18,169 nt of DNA from JANYIP01 sp031394045 (GCA_031394045.1 JANMWN010000064.1:1-18169); one strand, 5' to 3'; numbered from the stretch's first letter, positions 1 through 8,092 are shown. Notes: generated by a model not told the origin, from the sequence alone. A program made the numbers and translations.

Positions 1-202
1 GCGCGTGGACCCCGGTGAACAACCGGTCCATCCCGCCGTGCCGCAGCAAGTCCATGTCATCGATGCAGTCCGCCCCGGCGACCAACTCCGCCAGGCCGCA
101 TCGCTGCGCCAGGGCGACCACCGGAGCAAGCCCACAACACGACACCAGATTCGGATCGTCGAACACTGCCGACACCCGACCAGCGGCGTGAGAAACTCGC
201 AT
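1..202 (-). pseudogene. IS1380-family transposase, N-terminal fragment (continues past the window edge)
   Basis: Reading leftward from an ATG at 202, the frame begins MRVSHAAGRV and has the N-terminal signature of actinobacterial IS1380 transposases: FDDPNLVSCCGLAP, then AGADCIDDMDLLRHGGM and RLFTGV. Compared with the fuller copy at 1296-2452, about 30 residues are missing cleanly between GLAEL and VAGADCIDD, so this copy already carries an in-frame deletion in the visible part. The frame is open to the window edge, so the fate of the catalytic domain cannot be judged. Family assignment is confident. Calling it non-functional is inference from the deletion. Confidence 0.8.
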
Positions 203-258
203 CCCGCGGGTCACGACCCGCTCCCCGGAGCAACTTTCACGATGGATCCGGGCTCAGC

Positions 259-284
259 CACCCCCACCTGAAGTAACAAGAGCC
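259..284 (-). repeat. Possible insertion-sequence terminus beside the IS1380 fragment
   Basis: Read on the minus strand from 284 inward, the sequence starts GGCTCTTGTTACTTCAGGTG. It shares the outer GGCTCTT and the AAGT core with the better matched termini at 2599-2621 and 8168-8191. Like them it lies a short distance (82 bases) before a leftward transposase start. Upstream of both this site and the 2621 site a GATC-GGG-TCA-CC block recurs, which suggests the two ends are homologous. No partner end is in the window. Confidence 0.4.
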
Positions 285-382
285 GGCTGTGCTAACGTAC
301 GGAATCCTAGGGCTGGGTTTCTGGGCGGGACCTGGCTCACTGTTTCGGAGATCATCTTCGACTGACAGCAAAGGTTTGCATC

Positions 383-1198
383 ATGTTCACCGCCCCCCTC
401 CGTCGTGGCGCAGAACTCACCGCCGCGATCGCCGTCCTGAGCCTCGGCCTTCTCGCGGCGACGGGGTCCGGCCCCGCCACCGCAGGCTCAGGGCGCCTCG
501 TCGGCACCTCGGTCAACGGGTCTGTCTCCGCCTCAACCAAGCTGTTCCCCAACGCCAAGGCCATCCGGCTTTTCTTCACGAGCGACCCCGAGGTATATGG
601 CGGCAAGATGGCATCCGTGCCCTCGACCGCGGAGATCTGGGTGAGTTTCCGAACCCCGATCGCCACGGTAAAGTCCGGTGCATACGACGCCGCCTTCGCC
701 AAGATCTTAAAGACATGGAACGCCTCCGGACGCACGATCAAATGGACCTGGTGGCACGAGGCTGACAACCCGAACAACCACATCGCGCCCGCCGCCTTCG
801 TCGCTGGCTGGAAGCACCTGCTCGCCGTGGAAGCCAACAACCCCAGCAGCCGAGTCCAGTCAATGACGGTGCTCGAAAGTTTCATGCTGTCCCCCAACCA
901 ACCTCACGGAAACCCGGCGAGCTGGTACGTCCCGGGAGTCGACCTACTTGGGTTCGACTCCTACCGGCTGCAGACCGAGGCGTACGCGATCAAGTACGCC
1001 GCCAGCAAGGGCAAGCGACTGGTCTTCCCCGAGTTCGGGGCTGGGATCGGCGGTAGCACCGACGCCGCGTCGTTAACTTTCGCCACAGCCTTCGTGGCGG
1101 CAATGACTCCCAACGTTTACGGGGCCTGTTGGTACAACGCCAACGGGAACGAACTCAGCACTCACCCCAGGGTGCTCGCATACCTCAAAAGCCTCTGA
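383..1198 (+). CDS. Secreted glycoside hydrolase-like protein (clan GH-A, GH26-like)
   Basis: A 271-residue protein with an N-terminal signal peptide (basic RRGAE, hydrophobic residues 12-27, likely cleavage near residue 34). The rest is one domain of about 235 residues, short for a TIM-barrel glycosidase. The motif WTWWHEADN places His125-Glu126 where GH26 enzymes have the His-Glu acid/base pair, and FPEFG at 215-219 offers Glu217 as nucleophile. VDLLGFDSY (187-194) matches the VDVLGFDCY of the paralogue encoded at 2705-4249, which aligns along the whole domain. Those features suggest hydrolysis of an extracellular beta-linked glycan; the substrate cannot be told from sequence. An AAAGG lies 8 bases before the ATG. 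The gene stands alone between two IS1380 remnants. A non-catalytic glycan-binding role is possible. Confidence 0.8.
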   Translation: MFTAPLRRGAELTAAIAVLSLGLLAATGSGPATAGSGRLVGTSVNGSVSASTKLFPNAKAIRLFFTSDPEVYGGKMASVPSTAEIWVSFRTPIATVKSGAYDAAFAKILKTWNASGRTIKWTWWHEADNPNNHIAPAAFVAGWKHLLAVEANNPSSRVQSMTVLESFMLSPNQPHGNPASWYVPGVDLLGFDSYRLQTEAYAIKYAASKGKRLVFPEFGAGIGGSTDAASLTFATAFVAAMTPNVYGACWYNANGNELSTHPRVLAYLKSL

Positions 1199-1295
1199 AA
1201 GTGGCTTGGATCGACTCGGCGACGATGCTGCCCTCCCGATCGGCCAGATCGTTCCCTGGGCGCGGACGTATGTGGGCTACTTCTCAGCCACGGGA

Positions 1296-2452
1296 TTAGG
1301 ACCCTGAGGGCAGGTGAGCGATCGGGCCGTCTTTGAGCTCGGCGATGATCTGCTAGACCACCGAGTGGTCGCGGTGCCGGGCGTCGGCCTCGACCATGGC
1401 CAGTGGCGAGTTGGTGATGAACCCGTGGTGGCGGTAGGTCGCGAACAGCTCTTCCTGGACGCTGCCCGGGCTCCCTTGCCCGGCGGCACCACGGGGTTGA
1501 GCCGCTTGACGGGGCGCACGACCAGCCGGCAGGTGAGGTGATCGGTCTTGCGGCGGGAGGTGAACACCGTGACCGTGGTCTGGGCGACCTCCGCGTCGGA
1601 GACCCAGTGCCCGCCACCGGGTGCCTGCTCGTCGGCTTCCCAGATCGCGTGGGGGTAGGCGATCGCGGTCCACGCGTCGTCCGGGATCCCCGCGATGGCG
1701 GCGCGGACCTTGTTGTTCATCCGGACCGTCACTGAGTACCAGACCTTGGCCTGAAGGGCGGCGGAGACGAAGCCGTGGCAGAAGTGCGCGGAGTCGGCGC
1801 GGGCCATGATCTGCCCGGTGACTCCGGCCCGCCTGCTGGTGGTGACCGCCTGGGTCAACAGGCGGCCGAAGCCCTGGTGGGAGGCGATGTTGCCCTTGCG
1901 GAGCCGCGCGGCGGCGACCACCGGCGCGACCAGCGGGGTGGATAGTGCCGCGATCTGGAAGTTCAGACCACGCACACCGGTGTAGCCGTAGGCGGCGGCT
2001 TGCTTGGCGTGGCCGTGGACCTCACGGATGCTGTCATCGACGTCAAGGAACGCGATCCCGCCCGGCCCGCCACCGGCCAACAGCCCCGGTGCCTTCTGGG
2101 CAAGTCGGGCCAACAGGCGGGAGGAGACCGCGTCGAGCTGCTGCACGTGCCCGTGGGTGAAGGACCGCAGGTAGGTCCCCAACGTGGACGGTGCACGGAC
2201 TCCGCCGAACAAGCGGCGCATCGCCCCGTGGCGCAGGAGGTCCAGGTCGTCGATACTGTCCGCGCCCGCGAGCATCCCGGCGATCACGCATCCTGCTTTG
2301 GCGTCCCGGTTCGGCGACTCCACGGACAGGTGCTCGGCCAGGAGGGCGTAGAGCCCAGCGGACTCTGCCAGCCGCAGCGCGGGGACCAGCCCCGCGGAAC
2401 CCACCAGGTTCGGGTCATCGAAACGCGGCGTGATCGTGTGAGATGCTCGCAT
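1296..2452 (-). pseudogene. IS1380-family transposase, frameshifted, stopped and 3'-truncated
   Basis: Starts at ATG 2452 (MRASHTITPRFDDPNLVGSAGL). It carries the IS1380 landmarks AGADSIDDLDLLRHGAM, the first catalytic Asp region LDVDDSIREVHGHAK, the second in MARADSAHF, and ISDAE-like WVSDAE. Three lesions are visible. A frameshift near 1470-1490 moves the homologous reading (EELFATYRHHGFITNSPLAM) to another frame. A TAG at 1350-1352 replaces the usual Glu after DHSVV. The frame then reads QIIAELKDGPIAHLPSGS and ends at 1296, where intact relatives continue for roughly 100 more residues. The element is therefore dead. Nearby sequence does not show a convincing 3' terminal repeat. Confidence 0.88.
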
Positions 2453-2463
2453 CTACGAGATGT

Positions 2464-2522
2464 CCCTTGCTGTCGGGTTGGAATCGTTGTGTGGTAACTC
2501 CGATTCTCCCGCCCAGCAAGGG
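2464..2522. repeat. Imperfect inverted repeat upstream of the IS1380 remnant
   Basis: CCCTTGCTG (2464-2472) pairs with CAGCAAGGG (2514-2522), and the inner GAATCG (2481-2486) pairs with CGATTC (2501-2506). It begins 12 bases outside the transposase start. It could be a structure limiting read-through into the transposase, a transposase-binding site, or the real inner end of the element. Sequence alone does not decide. Confidence 0.45.
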
Positions 2523-2598
2523 CATTCTCGTTCTACGGCAAGCTCACCCCGCCCTCATCTTGAACCTGGTCGGTGGATCAGGGTTCAACCGCTTAAGC

Positions 2599-2621
2599 CA
2601 CCCGCTCAAGTGCGAAGAGCC
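2599..2621 (-). repeat. Insertion-sequence terminal repeat (GGCTCTTCGC type)
   Basis: On the minus strand from 2621 inward the sequence begins GGCTCTTCGCACTTGAGCGG, which fits the GGCTCTT start typical of ISL3-family ends. The outer 21 bases (2601-2621) are identical to 8171-8191, the end of the ISL3 remnant. Here, however, the nearest transposase is an IS1380-type gene starting 169 bases inside. Confidence 0.65.
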
Positions 2622-2704
2622 GCTATAAGGCACCAGCAATTCACCGAGTTGCCCCCTTTGGCCCGCTGACAGGTCGGCCGGTTTGGTCGCCGGCGGGTGG
2701 CGCG

Positions 2705-4249
2705 CTAGCCGGCTGCGGCCCGGAGGACCGCCAGGGTTTGCGGGCGGGTGGCCAGACTGTTCATGTTGTTGTTGTACCAAGCCGCGGCGATGGTGTTGGA
2801 GTCCAATGCCGCAATGAACTGTCGGGCGAAGGTGGCCGCAGCGGAGTCGGCTGATCCGCTGAGTCCCGAACCGAACTCGGGGAAGGCGACCGGCTTGCCC
2901 TTGCCTAGGGCGTACTGCTCGGCGAGCAGCTCGGTGTTGAGGAAATAGCAGTCGAACCCAAGTACGTCGACCGGTACGTACCATCCCTCGACCGGGCCGT
3001 GAACCCCGGTCAGGGCTGTGGCCATGATGATGCTCATGGAGTGGACGTTGGGTGCGTTGACCGCGGATGCGTCGGCCAGCAGGCGAGCCCAGCCGTCCCG
3101 GTAGTCCGTCTGGCTGATCCCCTTGGCCGGGTTGTCCGCTTCGTGTTGCCAGGTCCAGTAGATCGTCCTGCCGGTTGCCGCCCAGGACCGTAGCACCTGG
3201 GTGAAGGCGGCGTCGGACCCGCCGGCGACGGTGGTCGCTACGTTGTAGTTGAAACTGACAAAGATCACCTGGCTGGTCGGGATGGTTGCTATGGACCCGC
3301 CCCAGATTGCGGGAGCTCCCGGATAGAAGAAGCGCGCGACCTGCATGTTCGGGAACGCCGCTTCGGTAGTTGCAATGGAGCCGCCGAAGCTTGATCCAAT
3401 CAAGGGCGGGCCGCCTGCGCGCGGGGTGGACGAAGGCGTGCTGGATGGAGTGATCGACGGGCTAGGAGAGTTGCTGGGCGATCCGGTGGGGGTAGCCGTA
3501 TCCGTAACCGATGCCGTAGCCGTGGCGGTCGGGACGTTGACAAGAGCAAGCCACGCATCATCTATCTGTAGATTGCGCCCTGGCATCATGTCGGCGGCCG
3601 TTACCGAGAAGCTGAGGGTGTCGCCCGGCGCTTGTGCGGTGTAGTCGAGGGCAAGTTGGTGCCAGGTTCCATTGGCCACGACGAGCTTGGTCACGCGCTG
3701 ACGGACGACGCGGCCCGCTTGCAGCTCTCTGATGCGAAGCACTGCCCGCACCCTTCCGCTCGGCGCGGCCAGCCAGACTGCGGCGTGGTAGACCGCCGCG
3801 GCCTTAGTCGAAGTGGCGGCCGGGCTTGTCAAGGTGAGCGTCGTGGACGGTGCGGCTCGGTGGGCAGCCTTCGGGACTGGGCTGGTTGCCGTTGCTGCGG
3901 CCGGAGCTGGCAGACCCATAGGGGACCGAAGAATCGCACCATTGTGCCCGGAATGAGCTGCCGTACCGACGCTCACTCCCACGGCTGGACCGCCCCAGCC
4001 CGCAAGTCCGCTTTCAAAACCAGGGTTAGCGATCAGGTTGGTTGCTACCGACGCAGCCCTTGGCGCTGCTACGGAGGTCCCGATCGCAACCGCAATACCT
4101 GAGCCCGCGAGCGCGGCCATCGTTGCGGTGACCGCTGCGAGCTTACGCGAACGAGTTGCTTGGCCAAGACGGCTGAACCTCGTCGTCGCCAGGGGGGCGT
4201 CCTGAGGAGTACTGGCGCAGTTGATCTGCTTGGGTGCGCGGTGACGCAT
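2705..4249 (-). CDS. Secreted glycosidase-like protein with N-terminal CBM-like domain (GH26-like)
   Basis: I place the start at ATG 4249 because GGGAG lies 7 bases before it; an ATG 42 codons upstream lacks such a site. The 514-residue product has a basic N-terminus (residues 1-36), a hydrophobic export segment (37-62), and a beta-sandwich domain resembling CBM4/9 modules (about 70-240, opening NLIANPGFESGLAGW) with an Ala/Pro-rich insert at 112-150. A Ser/Thr/Pro linker (240-278) leads to the catalytic-type domain (282-514). That domain aligns with the protein at 383-1198: WTWQHEADN (His369-Glu370) and FPEFG (Glu458) are the expected acid/base and nucleophile, with VDVLGFDCY between. The architecture is that of an enzyme held to a polysaccharide by its binding module. 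It is divergent from the propeller gene at 4654. Glycan specificity is unknown. Confidence 0.82.
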   Translation of the reverse strand: MRHRAPKQINCASTPQDAPLATTRFSRLGQATRSRKLAAVTATMAALAGSGIAVAIGTSVAAPRAASVATNLIANPGFESGLAGWGGPAVGVSVGTAAHSGHNGAILRSPMGLPAPAAATATSPVPKAAHRAAPSTTLTLTSPAATSTKAAAVYHAAVWLAAPSGRVRAVLRIRELQAGRVVRQRVTKLVVANGTWHQLALDYTAQAPGDTLSFSVTAADMMPGRNLQIDDAWLALVNVPTATATASVTDTATPTGSPSNSPSPSITPSSTPSSTPRAGGPPLIGSSFGGSIATTEAAFPNMQVARFFYPGAPAIWGGSIATIPTSQVIFVSFNYNVATTVAGGSDAAFTQVLRSWAATGRTIYWTWQHEADNPAKGISQTDYRDGWARLLADASAVNAPNVHSMSIIMATALTGVHGPVEGWYVPVDVLGFDCYFLNTELLAEQYALGKGKPVAFPEFGSGLSGSADSAAATFARQFIAALDSNTIAAAWYNNNMNSLATRPQTLAVLRAAAG

Positions 4250-4653
4250 AGTTGCTCCCAGGGTTGAGGGGGACCCCGCCCGGGCGAGGGGAGCCCGGTG
4301 GTGATGCACTAACAGATTCGGCATCTGAACTAACCGTCTTGAATACGGTCGGGCTGCCGCAGGTTCGACAGTCATCTCCTACGGGGGAGAAGGGTTTCGC
4401 GGGAAGGATGCCGCTGTGCCGAAGACGTTCCCCGGGTTCAAAGCGGCGGGTCAGGGTTCGCCCGTCGCGGTGACCGCGTCCTCTTCGGCTGGTTCTGGTT
4501 GGTGGTGCCGTTCACCCGTTCGGCTCAAGGAGGTCACGAGCAGTGACATGAACTTTCGAAAGCGACTCTTGTGGACGAGGTCTGTGCGTTGTATCTTCCC
4601 TCTCGGCGGGGGCCCGGCCGCTCCTGGCCGGAATCACCTAACTAGGGGCGCAG
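4250..4653. promoter_or_regulatory. 404-base divergent intergenic region between the two secreted-protein genes
   Basis: This must hold promoters for both 2705-4249 (leftward) and 4654-6219 (rightward). Visible elements: a GC palindrome CCCCGCCCGGGCGAGGGG (4274-4291) in the leader of the leftward gene, close to its ribosome site; and on the plus strand a strong AAGGAGG (4527-4533) followed by GTG-ACA-TGA (4543-4551), whose TGA overlaps an ATG at 4548. That ATG opens a 55-codon frame running into the propeller gene in another frame. I see no convincing -35/-10 pair or known riboswitch. Confidence 0.4.
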
Positions 4654-6219
4654 ATGCGATCGATTCCGAAGGCCAGGTGGTTGGCCGCGCTTGGCGTGAC
4701 CGCCATTCTCAGTAGTTTTCTCGTACCTTCCGCCGTGAGTTCTGCGGCCGCAGTGTCTGGACCGACGGTGGTTGCCTCTGGTGGGACTGGGCAGGCGTCC
4801 TATGTCCGTACGGTGAACTTCTCGACTGTCACTACCAGTCTGGCGAACATCCACAACGGGTCCCACCCGGCGCTGCGGATTCCGGGCTTCTCCCCGCCCG
4901 CAGGGGCCAGTGGCAAGGTCTCGGGACCCACACCGGCTCTTAGCCTGACGCCGACGTTGATCAAGGCCCAGTGGACAGGCAACGCCAACGCCACGTCATC
5001 GTGCATCTGTCAGCCACCGGACACGAACGCCGCGATCGGGGGCAACTACATCGTCGAAGCTGTCAACCTGTCGCTGTCGACGTACAGCAAGACCGGCTTG
5101 CTGAGCCGAAGGATCGGGCTCAACTCCTTCCTTGGTACGAGCGACTCGCTGTCCGACCCGAGGATTCTCTTCGACAACACGTGGAAACGATGGGTCTTGA
5201 CGGTCATCCCCATCCCCCCCAGTGGCACCGCAACGCCCGCAATGTGGATGGCGGCGTCGACGAGCAGCAACCCCAACGGCACCTGGTACGTCTACCACAT
5301 CGGCTTCGGCGGGGGCCTCTACCCGGCGGGCACCCTGCTCGACTACCCGATGGTCGGCATGGACTCCGACTCCATCATCGTCTCCAGCAACAACTTCAAC
5401 AACCCGTCTAACTTTACCTACATCAATACTGCGGCTTTCGCGGTAGCTAAGCAGCGGATTTACAACGGCCGGGGCTTCTCGTTCGGTGCCTACCAGGTAT
5501 CCTTCAGCACCCACCCGGCCATCGCCTACGGCCAGCCTCAAGCCCAGTACGGGCGGTCGTACCTTGTCGCGGCCAACGGCGGTGGAGGGTTCGACCTGTA
5601 CTACATGACGAACAGCAGTCGCCCGGACAGCACCCAGATGATCTTCCAGGGCAGCACGGTGAATGGGTTGTGGTCGTCGCCAGGTCCGGGCGTTCAGGGA
5701 AGTGGTTTCCCCAATCTGGACGCACTTGACGGGCGACTTCAGGCGCCGCCGTACCAGGTCGGAAACGCGATCTGGTTCGCTCACGCCTCCGGATTCCCGG
5801 TGATCCAGTACGGCTGGCTCGACGCGAATACTGCCGGCACCGGAGGGGTAGCGGCGAACTTGGCCGTCGCGTACCAGGCAGGGTCCAGTTACGACTGGAA
5901 CCCGTCGATAGCGGTCGGGAACTCTGGCAGCGTCTTCCTGAACTGGGCGTTAACGGACCCGACCCTTGGCACGCCACCCTCGCTGCGAGTCAGTGGGCTG
6001 TCCGCGGGGAACGGGGTCCAGAACCTGATCGGCGTGGGAACGACCGTTTACACCGGATCCTTCGGTACCAACACCCGATTTGGTGACTACTCGTCCGTTT
6101 CGATCGATCAGGCAGGTACGAGCGCTTGCGCAGTCGGTAACAACGCCGTCGTCATCAACGAGACGTTCGGCTCGAACAACGACTGGAACACTCGGATCGG
6201 CCGGGTTGGCTTCTGCTAG
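4654..6219 (+). CDS. Large secreted protein, probably a beta-propeller
   Basis: A 521-residue exported protein: signal peptide with basic MRSIPKARW, hydrophobic core 9-25 and likely cleavage around residue 33. The mature part is rich in Ser, Gly, Asn and aromatic residues with no transmembrane helix. Landmarks are PPDTNAAIGGNYIVEAVN (121-138), DPRILFDNTWKRWVL (168-182), DYPMVGMDSDSIIVSSNNF (230-248) and the C-terminal RFGDYSSVSID (475-485) with DWNTRIG near the end. This series recurs in large uncharacterised bacterial secreted proteins that look like beta-propellers with sialidase-like blades; that link is from memory of the pattern. Cys117, Cys119, Cys492 and Cys521 could form disulfides. 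AGGGGCG precedes the ATG and a strong hairpin follows the stop. No catalytic motif is recognised; glycan binding or lyase activity would fit the neighbours. Confidence 0.75.
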   Translation: MRSIPKARWLAALGVTAILSSFLVPSAVSSAAAVSGPTVVASGGTGQASYVRTVNFSTVTTSLANIHNGSHPALRIPGFSPPAGASGKVSGPTPALSLTPTLIKAQWTGNANATSSCICQPPDTNAAIGGNYIVEAVNLSLSTYSKTGLLSRRIGLNSFLGTSDSLSDPRILFDNTWKRWVLTVIPIPPSGTATPAMWMAASTSSNPNGTWYVYHIGFGGGLYPAGTLLDYPMVGMDSDSIIVSSNNFNNPSNFTYINTAAFAVAKQRIYNGRGFSFGAYQVSFSTHPAIAYGQPQAQYGRSYLVAANGGGGFDLYYMTNSSRPDSTQMIFQGSTVNGLWSSPGPGVQGSGFPNLDALDGRLQAPPYQVGNAIWFAHASGFPVIQYGWLDANTAGTGGVAANLAVAYQAGSSYDWNPSIAVGNSGSVFLNWALTDPTLGTPPSLRVSGLSAGNGVQNLIGVGTTVYTGSFGTNTRFGDYSSVSIDQAGTSACAVGNNAVVINETFGSNNDWNTRIGRVGFC

Positions 6220-6234
6220 GCAGTCTGCAACCAG

Positions 6235-6278
6235 TGTCAGGGGTCGGCGGAACCGTAGGGTCCCGCTGACCCCTGACA
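6235..6278 (+). terminator. Strong hairpin downstream of the propeller gene
   Basis: TGTCAGGGGTCGGCGG (6235-6250) pairs with CCGCTGACCCCTGACA (6263-6278): a 16-base-pair stem with one G-U wobble and a 12-base loop. It starts 15 bases after the stop codon. There is no T-run, as is common for actinobacterial terminators. Confidence 0.82.
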
Positions 6279-6377
6279 TCGGGCTGTCCCGCAGGTGGGG
6301 CGGGTCAGAGTCCCTTCCGGGCGGGGGGAACCTGATGGGATGTCTGGACGTCTGACCACCATGAGACAGGTGGGCCG

Positions 6378-6941
6378 ATGAATCGCACGCTGACCGGACT
6401 GAGTGGCCTGCTGTTGGCGGCCAGCGCGCTATCTGCTTGTGTCAACCCGGCCAGCCCAGCTGGCGCAAACGGGTCCCTCAGTGGACCTGCATCGTCGCAA
6501 CAGCCAGCTCCCTCCACAAGCAAGAACGCCACGTCACGACCTTCACCGCCGCCCTCGCCGTCGGATGGTGTCACCGTAGGCCTGCGCGGACTGCCCGTAA
6601 CCGGGGTCGACTGCTCCGTACCCCACCTGCAGCCCCTCGGCGCCGCGGTAAACCTCCCTGCGAAGCCTGCCAGCTTGGTAATCTGCCGGTTCCCTGGGAC
6701 CGTCTCCCCCTCTGCGCCCCCTGTTCGGCTCTCTCCTGCGCCCACAAGCCTGCTCACAGCGCTGGCACTGCCCGACCAGACCGCGCCCGGCACCCCTGCG
6801 GTCTGCCCCGCATATGCCGACCGCACCCAAGCGGTTTACGCCGTCATGTCCAACGCATCGGTCTTCCGGCTACGGATCCCACAAGATGCCTGCCGGCACT
6901 ACATCTGGACGGCAGTCTCCGCGGTGCAGCAGTACCGGTAG
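6378..6941 (+). CDS. Putative lipoprotein of unknown function
   Basis: A 187-residue protein with a clear lipoprotein signal: basic MNRTLTG, hydrophobic 8-19, and lipobox LSAC with the acceptor Cys21. Residues 22-64 form a Ser/Pro/Thr-rich spacer, followed by a small domain of about 120 residues with Cys78, Cys102, Cys143 and Cys172 that could make two disulfides. I do not recognise the fold. AGGTGGG lies just before the ATG. It is separated from the propeller gene by a strong terminator, so it is probably transcribed independently. A surface accessory to the secreted enzymes is possible but rests only on proximity. Confidence 0.72.
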   Translation: MNRTLTGLSGLLLAASALSACVNPASPAGANGSLSGPASSQQPAPSTSKNATSRPSPPPSPSDGVTVGLRGLPVTGVDCSVPHLQPLGAAVNLPAKPASLVICRFPGTVSPSAPPVRLSPAPTSLLTALALPDQTAPGTPAVCPAYADRTQAVYAVMSNASVFRLRIPQDACRHYIWTAVSAVQQYR

Positions 6942-7286
6942 GACCCTGGTTCCGTCACCGCTTCTCCCAAGCTCCGTGGTTTCACGCGTATTGGACTGCC
7001 GCCACGGCTCGACGTGCGGGATCCTGCCCGCCCGGGGGACACCTCCCAGCGTCCCCGGAGACTCCTTGCCCTCGGAGCGTCCGGAGCCTGGGAGGTCCGA
7101 GCAGATGCCCGCCGGAGTTGCGGGAGCGAGCGGTTGTCAGCGGACATGGCGGCCTCCCTGTCGGCGGTCATGTGATGTCCCTGCTGCGAACTTGGTCGGG
7201 TCGAGGGCGTGACGGCGTGCCCGACGGAGTCGGGTGCTTGTGGTGCTCCGGGTCCTTGTCGTGGTCGGGCTGGGTGAGGTCGTGGT
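6942..7286. other. 345-base non-coding stretch between lipoprotein and IS remnant
   Basis: No frame here looks coding. It holds a weak inverted repeat after the lipoprotein gene (CCGTGG 6974-6979 with CCACGG 7002-7007, loop 22), which may act as a terminator, and a larger structured element at 7041-7096. The right part presumably includes the outer end of the IS1380 remnant, but I could not identify its terminal repeat. Confidence 0.4.
7041..7096. repeat. Three-tier inverted repeat
   Basis: ACCTCCCAG (7041-7049) pairs perfectly with CTGGGAGGT (7088-7096). Inside, CCGGA pairs with TCCGG, and further in CTCC pairs with GGAG. A single RNA or cruciform of about 56 bases would form on either strand. 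There is no T-run. Terminator, IS-end structure or small RNA are all possible. Confidence 0.45.
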
Positions 7287-7812
7287 TCAGCCCGGTGCTG
7301 GGATCGCGGCGACTCGCTCGAAGGCGGCCAGGATCGCGGTTGCCCAGGGCCAGGTCGCTGGCAGTCGTAGTCGTCTTCGTCGTCCGCCGTGGGTCAGCTG
7401 AGCCCCGGCGTGGGGTCGTTCCCGGCGGACGATGACCCGCATCCCCGCCGGCCAGGTGGACAGTTCGAGCAGGTCGGTCAGCTCGGCGACGTCCCCACCG
7501 TCGCGGGCACCGCCGTCGGTGTCCAGGGCCGGGGCCCACACCGCCTTGGGGATCAGGGCGATGGCGTCGCGGACCCGCTCGGTCACCGCGAACCCCACCG
7601 AATAGTGGAGCGTCCGGCCGCGGATCTTGCCTTGTTCGGTGAGCCAGTCCAACAGGTCGCGGGAGGCACCGGTGCCGTCGGCGCGGACCAGCAGCTTCTT
7701 GCGGTGCGCGGCCGGGACCTGCGCGATGGCCCGGCCCAGGACATCGATGTGGTCGGCGGCGGTGTTCGCCAGCCCCGGCGTTGCCCGGCCGCAACGACAC
7801 CACGAGCATTGT
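7287..7812 (-). pseudogene. IS1380-family transposase (second sublineage), internally deleted
   Basis: Homology starts near 7812 (LVVSLRPGNAG) in one frame, shifts near 7768, and continues as NTAADHIDVLGRAIAQVP, LVRADGTGAS, LHYSVGFAVTE, TWPAGMRVIVRRERPHAGAQL. It then jumps directly to RRRRLRLPATWPWA and ends AIPAPG with a stop at 7287. In intact relatives well over 100 residues separate HAGAQL from the terminal LRL-WPWA segment, so a large in-frame deletion is evident, as is loss of the N-terminus. This sublineage differs from the copies at 1-202 and 1296-2452. Confidence 0.85.
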
Positions 7813-7819
7813 CGCAGCT

Positions 7820-8092
7820 CTGCGTGAAAGACCCGCGCGGGCACGCCACCTCGACGCAACGGAACCGGCGTTTACGCACCCACACCCGCAATGGCGCCGA
7901 CCCGTGCGGCAGATCCTTGACCTGGCACGTCGGCCGGTCCTTCACCAACGCCGAGACCGCCCCGCACGACGGGCAGCCACCCTCGGCCTCGACGCTCTCG
8001 ACCAGGACCCGACAGCCCCCGTCCAGGTCAGCAACGACATCCACGACCCGAAACCCGGGCAACGCGAACAGCAACGACGTACGGTCAGACAT
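7820..8092 (-). pseudogene. ISL3-family transposase, N-terminal zinc-finger fragment
   Basis: Starts at ATG 8092 (MSDRTSLLFALPGFRVVDV). About 91 residues carry the ISL3 zinc-binding N-terminus: CPSCG (Cys40, Cys43), the DLPHGSAPLRVWVRKRRFRC stretch split by the usual Arg-rich turn, and Cys79 and Cys84 before RGSFTQ. After Gln91 the family match ends and the sequence becomes the middle of an IS1380 transposase. The DDE catalytic domain is absent. The terminal repeat at 8168-8191 lies 76 bases upstream, a normal ISL3 distance. Confidence 0.88.

Noticed and set aside
4250..4653. c-di-AMP or c-di-GMP riboswitch before the secreted-protein genes
   Set aside because: Such leaders are common for actinobacterial exoenzymes, but I could not find the conserved core sequences of either class.
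4996..5784. 262-codon minus-strand frame within the propeller gene
   Set aside because: Antisense shadow; Arg/Val/Asp-rich with no family resemblance, while the plus strand has a signal peptide and conserved blocks.
6437..7435. 332-codon plus-strand frame overlapping the lipoprotein gene
   Set aside because: No recognisable domain, Arg/Pro/Cys-rich. The lipoprotein frame has a clear lipobox and ribosome site, and the right part is antisense to the IS1380 remnant.
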